Assembly (NCBI GenBank): GCA_964017125.1
Contig: OZ024915.1
Location: 22,800,106 to 22,864,105, forward strand
Source of the DNA: Flabesymbios commensalis
Lineage: Eukaryota > Annelida > Polychaeta > Terebellida > Flabelligeridae
DNA: 64,000 bases
Direction of reading: 5' to 3'
The notes beneath the pieces are model-generated. The model was not told where the DNA came from and did not search any database. It was given only the letters and a program-made list of their open reading frames with translations. Shown here one piece after another: positions 1-10,310 of this stretch. The translations under genes were made by a program, and so were the position numbers. Each line of letters begins with the position of its first letter. Within the stretch, counting starts at the first letter, position 1.

Positions 1-376
1 AATGCATTCTGCTGCTGGGTAGTCTACCTTTTCAGCTCTGAATCCCAAATTTATTCTTTTCACTCCGCGCGGCGCTATTCAACTTATGATGGATGAGCGA
101 AGAGCAACTCTGGAAAAATTGAAATGATGTCCTATAATTTACTCAATGTTGGGCCAACGTGTGCGGCATTGAGGTAATTCTAGGCCATCGCTTTCTGCTG
201 GCAGGCAATGCATTCCAGCTGGTGTATAAACCATGCCAGCAAAGCAAGATACATCGCAGAGCTGAAGACCCATAATGACCTGCCTTTTACGTGCTGATAC
301 GTGAAAATTAGAGTAATATGCATTAACTGTAGGTCATCTTCACCAAAGGCCAGCCAGCCTTTAGTTTTTCTGAAGC
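1..376. other. No gene recognised
   Basis: Unique sequence with no recognisable exon. A short stretch near 143-170 (CAATGTTGGGCCAACGTG) resembles one arm of the PAL-A palindromes and may be a worn half copy. Confidence 0.5.
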
Positions 377-543
377 TTAACCCTTTCCGCGCGGGAACCG
401 AATTTGACGATTCTGACGTATGAGGTCGGTCCCCACACTGAAAAATTAAAACATTTGTAATGACCGTGAATTCACAACATAGGCATTCGTAAAGAGCCAA
501 CTAAGACACTGATGATGACTTCAAATTGAACGTCTTGTGTTTC
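377..543 (+). mobile_element. TTAA-C element, diverged copy
   Basis: Starts TTAACCCTTTCCGCGCGG and continues through the family's GGGACCGA and GATTCTGACGT motifs, then the body words CATAGGCATTC, GAGCCAACTAAGAC and GATGATGACTTCAAATTGAA. The second end is worn away. The orientation puts the hairpin end first. Confidence 0.65.
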
Positions 544-548
544 TGGCA

Positions 549-765
549 GTGAGACAATGCTGGACCAACGTATACATGTGCTGTGTGTTGTCTTGGATAC
601 TTCCCAGATGGAAATAAGGTATGGGACGGAATGAGAAGAAAACACATGTACATGACTTCATTGTTCCCTCATGTCCCCCTCCCCCACATCCCTTTATATG
701 ATAGTGGGCTAGTGTAGCATACGTTGGCCCAGCATTTTACTAACATCGGTTCAACATCATCCTGT
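549..765. repeat. Possible PAL-A copy split by an insertion
   Basis: CAATGCTGGACCAACGTATAC near 551 and GCATACGTTGGCCCAGCATT near 716 look like the two arms of one palindrome, separated by about 140 bp of unrelated sequence. The reading is inferred from arm complementarity only. Confidence 0.3.
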
Positions 766-783
766 TTTCACGGACGCCGTCAG

Positions 784-1034
784 TTGGACCAAGGAATCTA
801 TAGGTCCCTATATATTCATTTGTTGGACCAATGTATACAGTATATAGATTCCTTGGTTGGACCAAGGAATACATAGAATCCTTGGCTGGAACAATATAGA
901 TTTCTTGTTTGGACCAAGGAATATATAGAATCCTTAGTTGGACCAAGGAATACATAGAATGATTGGTTGGACAAAAAAATAAAATTATAGAATCCTTGGT
1001 TGGACCAAGGATTCTACAACCCTTGGTTGGACCC
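784..1034. repeat. Degenerate short tandem repeat, TTGGTTGGACCAAGGAAT
   Basis: About eight variants of the unit, each followed by an AT-rich ATATAGAATCC-like spacer, recur every 30-35 bp. GGTTGGACCAA and TTCCTTGGTTGGACCAAGGAA are themselves palindromic, so single-stranded DNA here could fold into serial hairpins. The open frame across it on the minus strand is a by-product. Confidence 0.8.
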
Positions 1035-1355
1035 AGCTCTCTCGGATTATGAAGGAGGCTGATAATAGTGGTGGGGCTCTTCAGGGCATACTTGGGAGAT
1101 GTTAATGAAGTAACCAGCGCGCAGGCATCTGTTGCCCTGACGTTTATTGACATGGTAAAGCTAGTGTGGTGTCTGCTTTTACGACATCCTTTAACTTTAC
1201 GACACCATCGTTTCTCTCGCCTTGCGGCAGACCGCCAGGAAGAGCCGCTCATTCATTCACACTTTAGTTTCTGTAAGCCAACTCACATTTAGAGTTTTGT
1301 TAAATTTTGCTTAATTCGTTTTACCCTTGTCATGTTGACCGCGACTATTGTCGTT

Positions 1356-1537
1356 TTAAAACTGTTTTATTAGTCGATCAAATCACTGTTATTGGGAATG
1401 AAATGAGTGTTTAAACATCAGGATTTGCCAATTTTTGGTCTCAAATTAAACAGATATATTGATTAATTTTTAGCCACTTGAAGTTGTTTGTCGCGGAAGC
1501 GAGACACAATATTCAAGTGGGTGAAAATTTTAATAAA
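1356..1537. repeat. HP-B2 repeat with CACTTGAAGTTGT hairpin
   Basis: Shares TTTTATTAGTCGATCAAATC, TATTGGGAA and GTTTAAACATC with the copy at 61905, then carries the hairpin CCACTTGAAGTTGT...ACAATATTCAAGTGG with loop GTCGCGGAAGCGAG. A reverse copy lies at 10111-10310. Confidence 0.7.
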
Positions 1538-1695
1538 TTAACTTCCTCGATATTTTAACATAGTTTCGATCAATCGTCATTTATAACTGCCAAGAATAAA
1601 TTATGACAAGAAATGATGACCATCGCCAAGTTTTCGCCAAGATCGCCAAAGCTGCTGAAATGAGATGCGAATAATAATTATCTTGTAAACACAAT

Positions 1696-1765
1696 ACATT
1701 GTCACAATGTTGGCTCAATTCTTGGCCACCATCTGCGACGAAGTCCCAACATTCTGACAGACAAC
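1696..1765. repeat. PAL-A, worn copy
   Basis: CACAATGTTGGCTCAAT, TTGGCCACCATCTGCGACG and CCCAACATTCTG keep the order of PAL-A core words but no longer pair well. Confidence 0.45.
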
Positions 1766-1830
1766 AATTAAGCCAATTAAAAACAGAAAACATCAGTAAA
1801 GCGTTCCTGCAATTAAGAACGTATGGTGGG

Positions 1831-1919
1831 CACAATGCTGATTAAATGTTGGGCCAGCGTCTGCGACGCTGGCCCAACATTAAAACAGCATTGGGTCAAC
1901 GTATCGTGTTTACTGGGTT
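1831..1919. mobile_element. PAL-A, left end shortened
   Basis: The core GTTGGGCCAGCGTCTGCGAC is followed by its near-exact complement and by the right end CAACGTATCGTGTTTACTGGG. The left arm lacks the outermost 15-20 bases. Confidence 0.8.
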
Positions 1920-2710
1920 AAACCATTGAATACAAATACTACTTAGTAATTTGGGTCGATATTACAAAACGGCTGTAAAACGTCCAATATGGCTGACGTA
2001 CTGTCTCAACGGGTCAATGATCTATAGAATCAGCTTCAAAATGTAAGGATTATTCAGATGAGTTCTTTGGCCTTTCATCCAAAGATGCGCATATATTGTA
2101 TTTCTGACATAGAAACTATGCCCACGGACGCCTTTATAACACCGCGCGGTCATGCACTGTAAACGTATGCCACACTAAAATAAATAACAACATATTGCAA
2201 AAATACAATATTAAATGACTCTTTAAATAAACATTATAGATGCTGATATGTACGGAGTTTCAGCTTATTCCAGGTAGATAAATCGGAAATTGGTTTCTGG
2301 TTCCCGTCCATTTTTTTTAACTACGATTGAAATCATTTTTCAATAAAATCAGTTAACACAAAATAGTTTTACCAAAAATATTTTTTTAAATAATGAATCA
2401 TATGTATTTTTTTCTTTTGTCGACAAGATAATTTCACCTTGGGTAGAACAAATATTAAATTTATTTCGATACGAATCGATAGTTTACATGAAAACTTTAG
2501 GTTATATTTTTCTTAAGATAACTGATTTTAAATTGGATTTTTCTCTTCATACGTCTTCATATTTTAAAAAGCCTTTGAAGTGATATCTGCTTCCAGCCTT
2601 TTATGAACTCATCAATAATCGATCTCCTTTATGGCGTGTTAATCGTTACCATTACTGTCAGTACATCTAATATGATGGAGTTTTATGTTCCGGTTTGCGT
2701 ATTCAAAAAT
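1920..2710. other. No gene recognised
   Basis: AT-rich, with long T and A runs around 2310-2550. No exon-like frame or known repeat was recognised. Confidence 0.55.
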
Positions 2711-2954
2711 TTAACCCTTTCGGCGCTGGGACCGACTTGATACGTGAGAATCTGACGTCTGTAGACGTCAGATTCTAACGTCTAAAGTCGGTCCCCGCAC
2801 TTAAAGGGTTAAATAGTTATAATGGCCGTAGACCCATAACATAGGTATTCAAATTAGGCGGAAAATGCTAACTAGGACAGTTGTGATGATTTTAAATTGA
2901 AAGAACTTTATTTTCTTGGATTATATACAAAATATTTCAGCTCTTTAGGGTTAT
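2711..2954 (+). mobile_element. TTAA-C element
   Basis: Starts TTAACCCTTTCGGCGCTGG. A hairpin of GAATCTGACGTCTG against CAGATTCTAACGTC follows, then the conserved body (GGCCGTAGACCCATAACATA, GGTATTCAAAT, GCTAACTAGGACA, ATGATTTTAAATTGAA), and the end CAGCTCTTTAGGGTTA. The right TSD is changed by one base (TTAT). Confidence 0.85.
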
Positions 2955-3090
2955 GCGAGCTCCCGCCAATTGAACTGCTCATATACCATTTATACCGTAC
3001 TCAATATTTTCTGTTCACTGAATCACGAGTAAATCACAAGCTGTGTTGAATTTTCATCACTCAAATGTGTGGCGCATACAACACCAAGCT

Positions 3091-3180
3091 CCAGGGCCCG
3101 TCTTCTCGTATATACAATTTAAGTTACGATATATCGTAGGCTTCGGATTGATCGCGATGGCAATCTCGACCGATCTGATG
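3091..3180. repeat. PAL-E, partial
   Basis: GGGCCCGTCTTCTCGTATA, GTTACGATATATCGTAGGCT and TCGGATTGATCG match one arm of PAL-E. The second arm is reduced to ATCTCGACCGATC. Confidence 0.7.
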
Positions 3181-3424
3181 CAGCCAGATGAATATATTAT
3201 GTGAATTGAATCTTTTTGCCTCACCGTACATTTATTATTAGATAATTTTATCAAGCAGGGAAGTATGTGTAGGGCCTATGTGTATATGTATGTGAATGTG
3301 TGTACTGATTCGCACCGAAGTTATACTTTGCCAAGTAATTAGCAGTGATGACTGTTATGTACTGATCCAGCTAGATTTGAGAATCCACGTATATACTCTT
3401 CAGAATCACAACACATAATAACAT

Positions 3425-3665
3425 CATCATCGTTTCATTGCGAGAGCCCCTTAGAGAGGTATTGGGACATTGTTGCGATGTTGTGTCCTTGGGCAAAGCA
3501 CTTTTCCCTCACATGCTACACTTGACTCAGGTGTAAATTAGTATCTGGTAGGACAGAGAAGACAATGTGTGAGTTAAGTTCAATACGCCGAAATGGCTGC
3601 AAGACTCTATGCTCTCCGGGGAGTTGAAATGGCACACGAACGAAGTGCCCGGTAACCAGAGGGTT
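3425..3665 (+). mobile_element. SINE-like repeat with CCTTGGGCAAAGCACTT motif
   Basis: TGTCCTTGGGCAAAGCACTT followed by CTCAGGTGTAAATTAGTATC resembles the central and 3' portions of short retroposons that I recall from many aquatic animal genomes. I cannot name the family and saw no second clear copy here. No TSD was found. Confidence 0.4.
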
Positions 3666-4183
3666 TAATGTAATGTCAGCTGATACGTCTTTAGACTTGA
3701 TATCAGACTATAAACTTTTATAGTCAGCCCGAGCAGTAGGCCCGTTACGTGGGAGGCCGTGCATTGGGAAAATACCCGTACCCACATACAGAAAACTACT
3801 AGTTTTACAATAACGTCGTTATGAGCGATCGATGTTTAATGCAGCAATAACGTGATGAATGATCGCAGCACCTCTGCCTGAAAGAGTTTCTAAGAAAATA
3901 ATGCAAATGATGGAATCCCATCCTAAACTAGGACCTGGTTGAGAAAATAATGCACACGGTGACCTTTACCAGCCCCATGGTAGGATGTCATTCTCTGACG
4001 CTGGCTGAGATACTTCGAAGGGATGTAAATGATGCACAATAGCCTCATCCTGAAATGCTATTATTACAAAACGTTGAGTGCCATCCTCTAATAGGCCTTT
4101 TAGTTTAAAAAGTGATGGAAATCTCCTAATTCAGTCCGATAGGGTCAGAAAAAAAAAATGTTCGAGCGAAATAGGCCTACATA
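3666..4183. other. No gene recognised
   Basis: Mixed unique sequence with no supported exon or repeat. Confidence 0.5.
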
Positions 4184-4488
<305 letters not shown>

Positions 4489-4931
4489 TGAATCAAACAA
4501 TGAATTTATGCATGGGATAAAGTATAACCAATAACTTTATAATTATAATATAAAGTTCCTGGTATAACCCTTCTGTGTTTGATTTTGATGCAAATGGCTG
4601 AATCTCGCCCTGAATGAGTTAACGTTAGGTCACAGTGGACAAACGAGGCGGTGACAGAGAGATTATAGAGAGTGGTGAGGTGTGGCTTAGCGGCAGATTA
4701 AGGCTTGTGGACAGACTGCGTTTGTCTGCTCCTTCTGGGATCAGCGAAAAGGCAACCCCACTGTTACCTACATGTATACACCGTAAATAATGTAAATTTA
4801 GTGGCTAGAATTTTTCACGTGCTGTCTATGACGATAAATCATTTACCTTTTCCAAGTTTCTCTATGACTTCAAGAACTTTCACACACCATACAAATATAG
4901 TGGTGTGTATGTGTGACGCATTCAGTTGTTA
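4489..4931. other. No gene recognised
   Basis: A 114-residue open frame on the plus strand runs into the following PAL-A palindrome and has no family resemblance that I can see. Confidence 0.5.
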
Positions 4932-5040
4932 CCCAGCAAACACGAGACGCTGGCCTAATGTTGGGCTGATGTTGGGCCAGCGTCGTACACGATGGGCCAA
5001 CGTCAGCCCAACATCGGACCAACGTCTCGCGTTTATTGGG
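4932..5040. mobile_element. PAL-A, full length (109 bp)
   Basis: Starts CCCAGCAAACACGAGAC and ends GTCTCGCGTTTATTGGG. The arms meet at CGTCGTACACG. Copy-specific changes are mirrored: GCTGATGTTGGGCC on the left and GGGCCAACGTCAGC on the right. The flanks are TA and TG, a 2-bp TSD with one change. PAL-A has no coding capacity and must depend on a transposase from elsewhere. Confidence 0.92.
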
Positions 5041-5204
5041 TGCCTGTGATGGTTAGCACTACGCACTGTCTCGTCAGAGTATCTGTAGGTTCTGGTGTAG
5101 TGGTCAATCATTTTAGTGAGTATTTAGAAAAAGATTCCCAAATCTGAACAACTAGGCCTGTTTAATCGATTTCTTAGAAGCTAGAAATTGTATTTATATC
5201 AATA

Positions 5205-5270
5205 ACCAACAAACACGAGACGTTGAACCAATGTTGTTGTAAGGTTAGTTTAACGTCTCGTGTTTGCTGG
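5205..5270. mobile_element. PAL-A, internally deleted
   Basis: Both ends survive (CCAACAAACACGAGACGTTG and AACGTCTCGTGTTTGCTGG) but the core is gone, leaving about 66 bp. Confidence 0.85.
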
Positions 5271-5429
5271 CAAAATGTTACCCGGGTTTCGTATTTTTTA
5301 TTAAAAGCGCGTCTCTATGGATTAGTATTATATAAATCAAATATATCGGCTTGATTCAACACAAGTCACACCCGACTACTTGCCATTCATTTTGATCATC
5401 TTGTGCGTGATTCCAGGGCGTGATTTCAC

Positions 5430-5675
5430 TCAACCCTTTAACCGCCGGTGCCGCATATATTCGGGTTTTCATTTTTTATTAGCACATTAAGTACCACATT
5501 TTAAATAAGGTAAAAATAAAATGTGTCATCAACCAGCAAGATTTAAAAAGAGTTGACCGCCATTTTGTCACATCTGCATAATTTTCACTCACTTGAAGTT
5601 GTGGATCGCGTCAGCGAGACACAACTTCAAGTGGGTGAAAATTCAAATTGAATAATTTGGCGGTTAAAGGGTTAA
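5430..5675 (+). mobile_element. TTAA-B element
   Basis: The ends are CCCTTTAACCGCC and GGCGGTTAAAGGG, flanked by TCAA on the left and TTAA on the right. The body reads GGTGCCGCATATATTCGGGT, ATTTTTTATTAGCACATT and GTTGACCGCCATTTTGTCA, followed by a hairpin (CACTTGAAGTTGTGGATCGC against GAGACACAACTTCAAGTGGG, 5589-5640). CCC...GGG termini within TTAA are typical of piggyBac-type elements, so this is inferred to be a non-autonomous member. No transposase is present. Confidence 0.88.
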
Positions 5676-5944
5676 TACGCTGTTTTCTTTTAAAAAGCAG
5701 CACCCTTATCGCTTCTTACCTGGAATCGAATTTGTGTCCTGATCCAGACACCAGATGTCGCGCTGATTGGAGGTGCCAGTCAGGTTTGAATGATGGGATA
5801 GATTTTTTTGTGTACGGACTGAACCGTGCGACAAGCATTATATTGTACATTGAATTGAATCTTTGGTGCCTGCATGGACACTCTGACGCGGAGCAATCCA
5901 TCATCCTAAAGCCTGCTGGATGACATCCACCCACACCGGGATCT

Positions 5945-6049
5945 ACCAGCACAAGACATTTAATCAATGTTGGTTTATTGTTGTTCCAGCGTCTGCGACG
6001 CTGGGCCAACAATAAAACAACATTGATTAAATGTATTGTGCTTGCAGGG
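5945..6049. mobile_element. PAL-A, near full length
   Basis: The core CCAGCGTCTGCGACGCTGG is flanked by arms with the mirrored variant TTTATTGTTG / CAACAATAAA, where the family norm is TTTAATGTTG. Outer words are ACATTTAATCAATGTTG and CAACATTGATTAAATGT. Confidence 0.88.
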
Positions 6050-6661
6050 ATATCCCACGAGTTGACCTACATTAACACGATGGTGGGTCAACTTCCAAGA
6101 TGCTAACCCGTTGTTGATCCGTGGTTGAGCCAACCTATAGATTTTATAAATCAATTCCTAGAAATCAAAAGATAATAACTCGGTTGTGTTGTAATTCTGG
6201 ACAAACGTCGCATATATGGTGGAGTAGCATTAAACAACATTGGGTGTGTAGTGTACCCAATATCAGTGATTTGGTCGGCAAATAAAACAGATTATAAAGA
6301 CTATAACTAAGCTGGTTGAGGTATAACGCACAGTCGAATTGATATGTTTTATCAAGACATTTCATTCACCTTGATTTGAATGAAAATAAAAATAAACATT
6401 CAGGTGTGAATAGGATCTTGAGCAGTAAACGACAATTGCAAAAAAAATTCTATGTAAACATTTCCACGGTTTGTACAATCAATTTATTATAGAGTCACCT
6501 AGTGAATGCATCACCAAATGATCCCACTCACTTATGTAAGACAAAAGTGGAGTGATATCCAATATGGATTCCAAGGGGATAATTTACACCTCATTTATGT
6601 AACTGTTTGTCACAGATTAAATGTGCACAGATTCCAAGGTGCAAAATAGATCCGGGATTGA
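6050..6661. other. No gene; HP-B2 fragment at 6258-6295
   Basis: CCAATATCAGTGATTTGGTC is a reverse-strand fragment of the HP-B2 repeat. The rest is unique, with no exon recognised. Confidence 0.45.
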
Positions 6662-6779
6662 ATGTAGATATTCAAATGAAGCAGAAAGAGCCAACCAATA
6701 CATTTATGATTATTTCAAACTGAAAAACCTTTTGGTCTGCATGGTTTATGTCAAAATAGTTCAGCGCTTTAAGGGTTAA
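6662..6779 (+). mobile_element. TTAA-C, half element
   Basis: Only the body and non-hairpin end remain: GATATTCAAATGAAGC, AGAAAGAGCCAACCAA and CAGCGCTTTAAGGGTTAA. Confidence 0.75.
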
Positions 6780-6796
6780 GCTACTCCGATATTACA

Positions 6797-6868
6797 TCCC
6801 CTTGGATATAAAAAGGTGTATCTGCCACTTTACAAAGTGGCAGATACACCCTTTCATATCCAAGGGGA
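6797..6868. repeat. PAL-D palindrome
   Basis: TCCCCTTGGATAT...ATATCCAAGGGGA encloses GTGTATCTGCCACTTT / AAAGTGGCAGATACAC. It is a near-perfect 72-bp palindrome with copies at 23201, 26265, 39465, 49027 and 61179. Confidence 0.9.
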
Positions 6869-7027
6869 CGATTATGGTACAAGATGATGAGTAGCGATGC
6901 TTGGTGTTTTACAAGAGATTCAACGAGATCACACTCTCAACATAACAAAACATTATTGTTTGATGATACAAAATTACCAGTGCAACTATTGTACTTTCTA
7001 AATTTTTTAAAAGCATATGACAGTTTT

Positions 7028-7086
7028 TAATGTTGTTCCACCGTCTGTGACGTTTGCCCAACATTAAGCCAACATGGAGTGCTTGG
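7028..7086. repeat. PAL-A fragment
   Basis: Core GTTGTTCCACCGTCTGTGAC with part of the right arm (CCCAACATTAAGCCAACATG). Confidence 0.6.
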
Positions 7087-7312
7087 CTTGTATTTCCTGT
7101 TTCATCTCTCGTTCATCTTTGTAAAAAGACACTGTAATCTGTCATGATTAAACCATCACATGCTTCACAATGGTCTTCCTCATAAGACACGACTCTTCTC
7201 GTTATTTCCCATTTCTGGATCCCCCCCCCCAGTCAATATCACACACTGTCTCGCGTTTTCGTATTTGTGTACCCATGTTGAGTAAAACATTTAAATGGAA
7301 CGCGTGAGAGAA

Positions 7313-7412
7313 ACCATGGCGTTTTTAAGAGAAATCACCATGGCGTATTTAGAGAAACCATGGCGTATTTAGAGAAACCATGGCGTATTTAAATAAACCA
7401 TGGCGTATTTTA
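7313..7412. repeat. Tandem repeat, 20-bp unit ACCATGGCGTATTTAGAGAA
   Basis: Five consecutive units. The first carries a 4-bp expansion and the last is partial. Confidence 0.92.
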
Positions 7413-7440
7413 TCATGTTTATATTCTTACTATTCCCCAT

Positions 7441-7539
7441 CAGACACAACACGTTGAATTGATGTTGGTTTAACGCTGGTCCAGCGTCGTAGACGGTGGA
7501 CCTAGGTTAAACCAACATTGATTCAATGTGGTGTGTCTG
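7441..7539. mobile_element. PAL-A variant
   Basis: The ends are CAGACACAACACGTTGAAT and ATTCAATGTGGTGTGTCTG, which differ from the usual ends but match each other. The core is GGTCCAGCGTCGTAGACGGTG. Confidence 0.85.
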
Positions 7540-7572
7540 ATTCAACGTGATGTGCATGATTCATCTAGTGTG

Positions 7573-7678
7573 TTTCTTGTAAATACGAGACGTTGAGCCT
7601 GGGCTGGTTTAATGTTGGGCCACCGTCGCAGACGGTGGACCAACATTAAACCAGCCCAGGGTGAGAATGTTGTTTCTG
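7573..7678. mobile_element. PAL-A variant
   Basis: The inner arms GGGCTGGTTTAATGTTGG and CCAACATTAAACCAGCCC pair perfectly, while the outer right end (GAGAATGTTGTTTCTGG) has drifted. Confidence 0.85.
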
Positions 7679-8213
7679 GTATAATTTGTGGCAGTTTCCA
7701 GCATGTCGAGCTGTGGATGGTGTGATGTGGACATCCTCACTCGATCAAACCATCTGTGACATTAATTCTCATTTCGTGATCTGAATTTGACAACACACCA
7801 TGATAAACTGGTCAGGCGTTGGCTCAATGCTATGTCAGTGTTGTCCACAGTTGGACCTAATATAACATGGGTTATGACATCGATTAGATAAAGGATTTTG
7901 CTCATCGGTGGCTGAATGGCGTAAGCATTGGTTTTCAATTGATGTGTACGCGTTGTGAAATCGAGTTTTGTTATTTTAATTTTTTTTTGTGAAAAACATT
8001 CAAAATCCGGGGTGTTCATAGTAATGCAGACTTGCAACACATTGCATGTCATTATAAAACATGACGAATATTTCTCATATTGCAGTAAAACAAAAACATG
8101 TGAAACAAGTACAAATATTATATGAGTAATAAAGAGTAATTGGTTCGTTGACAGACGAATGCCATGTTGGCACAAAGTTTGGCCACAATTGGGTATATCG
8201 TTAATAAAGCCGT
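7679..8213. other. No gene; PAL-A-like words at 7825 and 8163
   Basis: GTTGGCTCAATGCTATGTCA and TGTTGGCACAAAGTTTGGCC are possible worn PAL-A arms. The 166-residue minus-strand frame has no recognisable domain. Confidence 0.4.
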
Positions 8214-8322
8214 CCCAGCAAACAAGATACGTCGACCCAATGTTGGGTTGCTGTTGGGCCACCGTCTACGACGTTGGCCCAACATCAACCAAACATTGGG
8301 CCAACGCCTCTTTTTTGCTGGG
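8214..8322. mobile_element. PAL-A, full length (109 bp), TSD GT
   Basis: Starts CCCAGCAAACAAGATACG and ends CGCCTCTTTTTTGCTGGG, with GT directly on both sides. This copy shows that the target dinucleotide need not be TA. Confidence 0.93.
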
Positions 8323-8471
8323 GTGAGCATGTCTCTCAATATTTATTATGAAGCAAGTAACAGCGGAGGAATGTGATTACAAGTGGCAATATATTCATAC
8401 GCAGTCACTTGTTCTTCTTTCCGACAGACAAGATTACTTCTGCTTATAAATTGCCAATTTGGCGATTTACC

Positions 8472-8580
8472 AAGAAAAAACACGTTGTGCTGGGCCAGCA
8501 TTGCCCCAATATTGGACCAACGTCCACGACGTTGTTCCAATATTGAGGCAATGCTGAGCAATTTATTTTGTTTATTGTGT
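8472..8580. mobile_element. PAL-A variant with GCCCCAATATTGG arms
   Basis: CAGCATTGCCCCAATATTGG and CCAATATTGAGGCAATGCTG pair around ACCAACGTCCACGACGTTG. The inner arms differ from other copies yet match each other. Confidence 0.8.
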
Positions 8581-8721
8581 AAAATTTAACCGTTATTTAA
8601 CGTTGCACACGAGCAGGAAATGTATTATTTTGTGAATTTGGAGGTAAACCAAATTATCGTCCTGTAAATAAAGCTTTAATGGGGCGTTATATAACGCTCT
8701 AAATAATAGCGTTAAAAGTCA

Positions 8722-8771
8722 TAATAAGGCGTAATAACGTCTTCATCGGGCGTTGTTATTACGTCTTATTA
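8722..8771. repeat. Hairpin, GGCGTAATAACG arms
   Basis: AATAAGGCGTAATAACG pairs with CGTTGTTATTACGTCTTATT across a roughly 10-base loop. Confidence 0.7.
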
Positions 8772-8913
8772 CCGTGAGGATCCCATGAATCGAAATCTGG
8801 CCATCATGCGCCAGTGCCGTGGAAAATCTGAGCCTAGAAACATATTTTCTTGAACGCCAAAACTGGGCGATATAAGGGATTATTTGAACATGAGGGTCCA
8901 GGTGTTTCGTCAC

Positions 8914-9105
8914 CTGCGTCAGCACACACTCCGTCATCTCGGCCTCCAGCTCCTGGTGCGCTCTATAAATATTTGAGCACTTATTGGCAGCGATGCTGAT
9001 GTGGTTTCCACTTCTGTGGTTGTCAGGACGGTTTGTGCCCCACCATTGTGCGTTCACGTGAAAAGTGCAAATAAAATAAATTATGTAGATTAATATTTGT
9101 TGCAT
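8914..9105 (-). CDS. Candidate first exon of a secreted protein
   Basis: The frame starts at ATG (9105) and encodes 64 residues. The first 19 (MQQILIYIIYFICTFHVNA) look like a signal peptide with a plausible cleavage site before QWWGTN. Two cysteines follow (CSNIYR and ECVLTQ). It ends in phase 0 at a good donor, CAG|GTGACG, after which the open frame continues without likeness to any family. A tryptophan pair soon after the signal peptide also occurs in Wnt proteins, but nothing else matches. No TATA box, acceptor or next exon was found. It could be chance. Confidence 0.28.
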
Positions 9106-9398
9106 TGTACATCATGTTTTCATTTCAAATCAATCTTCAAATGAAAATGTGATGTTCTAGTTTAAAACACCGATTTTTTCGTTGACGATGTGCTAGCTGT
9201 TTTTTAAATAATTATCCACTTTCTTATTATGTTTATGTGTTGATTGTTTAATTTAGCATTTCTGTCATAATATCTAACAGTTTTCTCATTAATTAGACAA
9301 TAATAAAATTAATGTGATCAGATGAAAAGCAGAATAAATTGTTATTTAATTTAGCCTGAGATATGATACTCTATCTCAAGGTCGGCTCTGGCATGCAC

Positions 9399-9505
9399 AG
9401 CAAACACGAGACATTCATCCAATATTGGTTTAATGCTTGCCCACCATCAATGACGCTGGCCAAACGTTCAACCAACACTGGTTCGAAGTATTTTGAGATT
9501 TTGTT
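9399..9505. mobile_element. PAL-A, diverged
   Basis: The left end CAGCAAACACGAGACATTC is good. The core reads CCCACCATCAATGACGCTGG and the right arm is eroded. Confidence 0.75.
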
Positions 9506-9649
9506 CCATTGGTTAACAAATCCCAGGCACATGGTCTAAAAGCCAACGCCAATAATATTGTTTCTTCTTGGACTGCCATCATGGCCATGAACGAGAAGGT
9601 CAATGACACCTGAATACAATGCCAAAGCAAACAACAGTAACTGCTTACT

Positions 9650-9872
9650 TTAACACTTGAAGCGATGATTTGTTTTATATAAACCATGAACACCAAAGGG
9701 CTTTTTCAATTTGAAATCATCATAAATGTCCTAGTTAGCTCTTTCCGATTCATTTGAATACCTATGTTATAGGTGTACGACAATTACGGCAATTTTTTTA
9801 CTATTACAATACCGGGGATCGACTTCAGACGCCAGATTCTGACGACTAAAGTCGATCCCCGCGCTGTAAAAT
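9650..9872 (-). mobile_element. TTAA-C, first of a tandem pair
   Basis: Begins TTAACACTTGAAGCG and carries CACCAAAGGGC, TTTGAAATCATCATAAATG, TTAGCTCTTTCCGATTCATT and the hairpin GGGGATCGACTTCAGACG / GACTAAAGTCGATCCCC. The right TTAA is lost. Confidence 0.85.
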
Positions 9873-9877
9873 CTGAT

Positions 9878-10086
9878 TTATTTTATATTAACCCTGGAGA
9901 CCAAAGGTGTTTTTTTGATTTGAAATCACCATGAATGTCTTAGTTAGCTCTTTCTGATTCATTTGAATACCTATGTTATGGGTCTACGACCATTATAAAT
10001 CTTTTTAACTCTTACGGAGCGGAGATCGACTTTCAACGTCTACTGATTCTGACGTCTAAAGTCGATCCCCGCGCTGTATAGGTTGA
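9878..10086 (-). mobile_element. TTAA-C, second of a tandem pair
   Basis: In the same orientation as its neighbour and only a few bases from it (GGAGACCAAAGG, ATGAATGTCTTAGTTAGC, GTCTAAAGTCGATCCCCGCG). The outer TTAA reads TTGA. Confidence 0.85.
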
Positions 10087-10110
10087 ATACTCAAAGTACG
10101 TATAGTTGAG

Positions 10111-10310
10111 TTAACCCTTTATGTACCAAGTTATCTGATTTATTTGTCACCCACTTGAAGTTGTGTCTCGCTATGCCACGACATGCACTCAACTTCAACT
10201 GGATGGAAATTATCATATCTGTTTAATTTGAGAGGTCACATTTTCAAATCTAGATATATAAACATGCATTGAATTTCCAATAACAGTGATCTGATCGGCT
10301 AAGAGCACAT
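10111..10310 (-). repeat. HP-B2 repeat, reverse copy
   Basis: Begins TTAACCCTTTATG and carries a worn hairpin (CACCCACTTGAAGTTGTGTC against ACTCAACTTCAACTGGATG). It ends with AATAACAGTGATCTGATCGG, the reverse complement of the repeat at 1356 and 61905. The CCC start inside TTAA suggests another piggyBac-like family. Confidence 0.65.
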
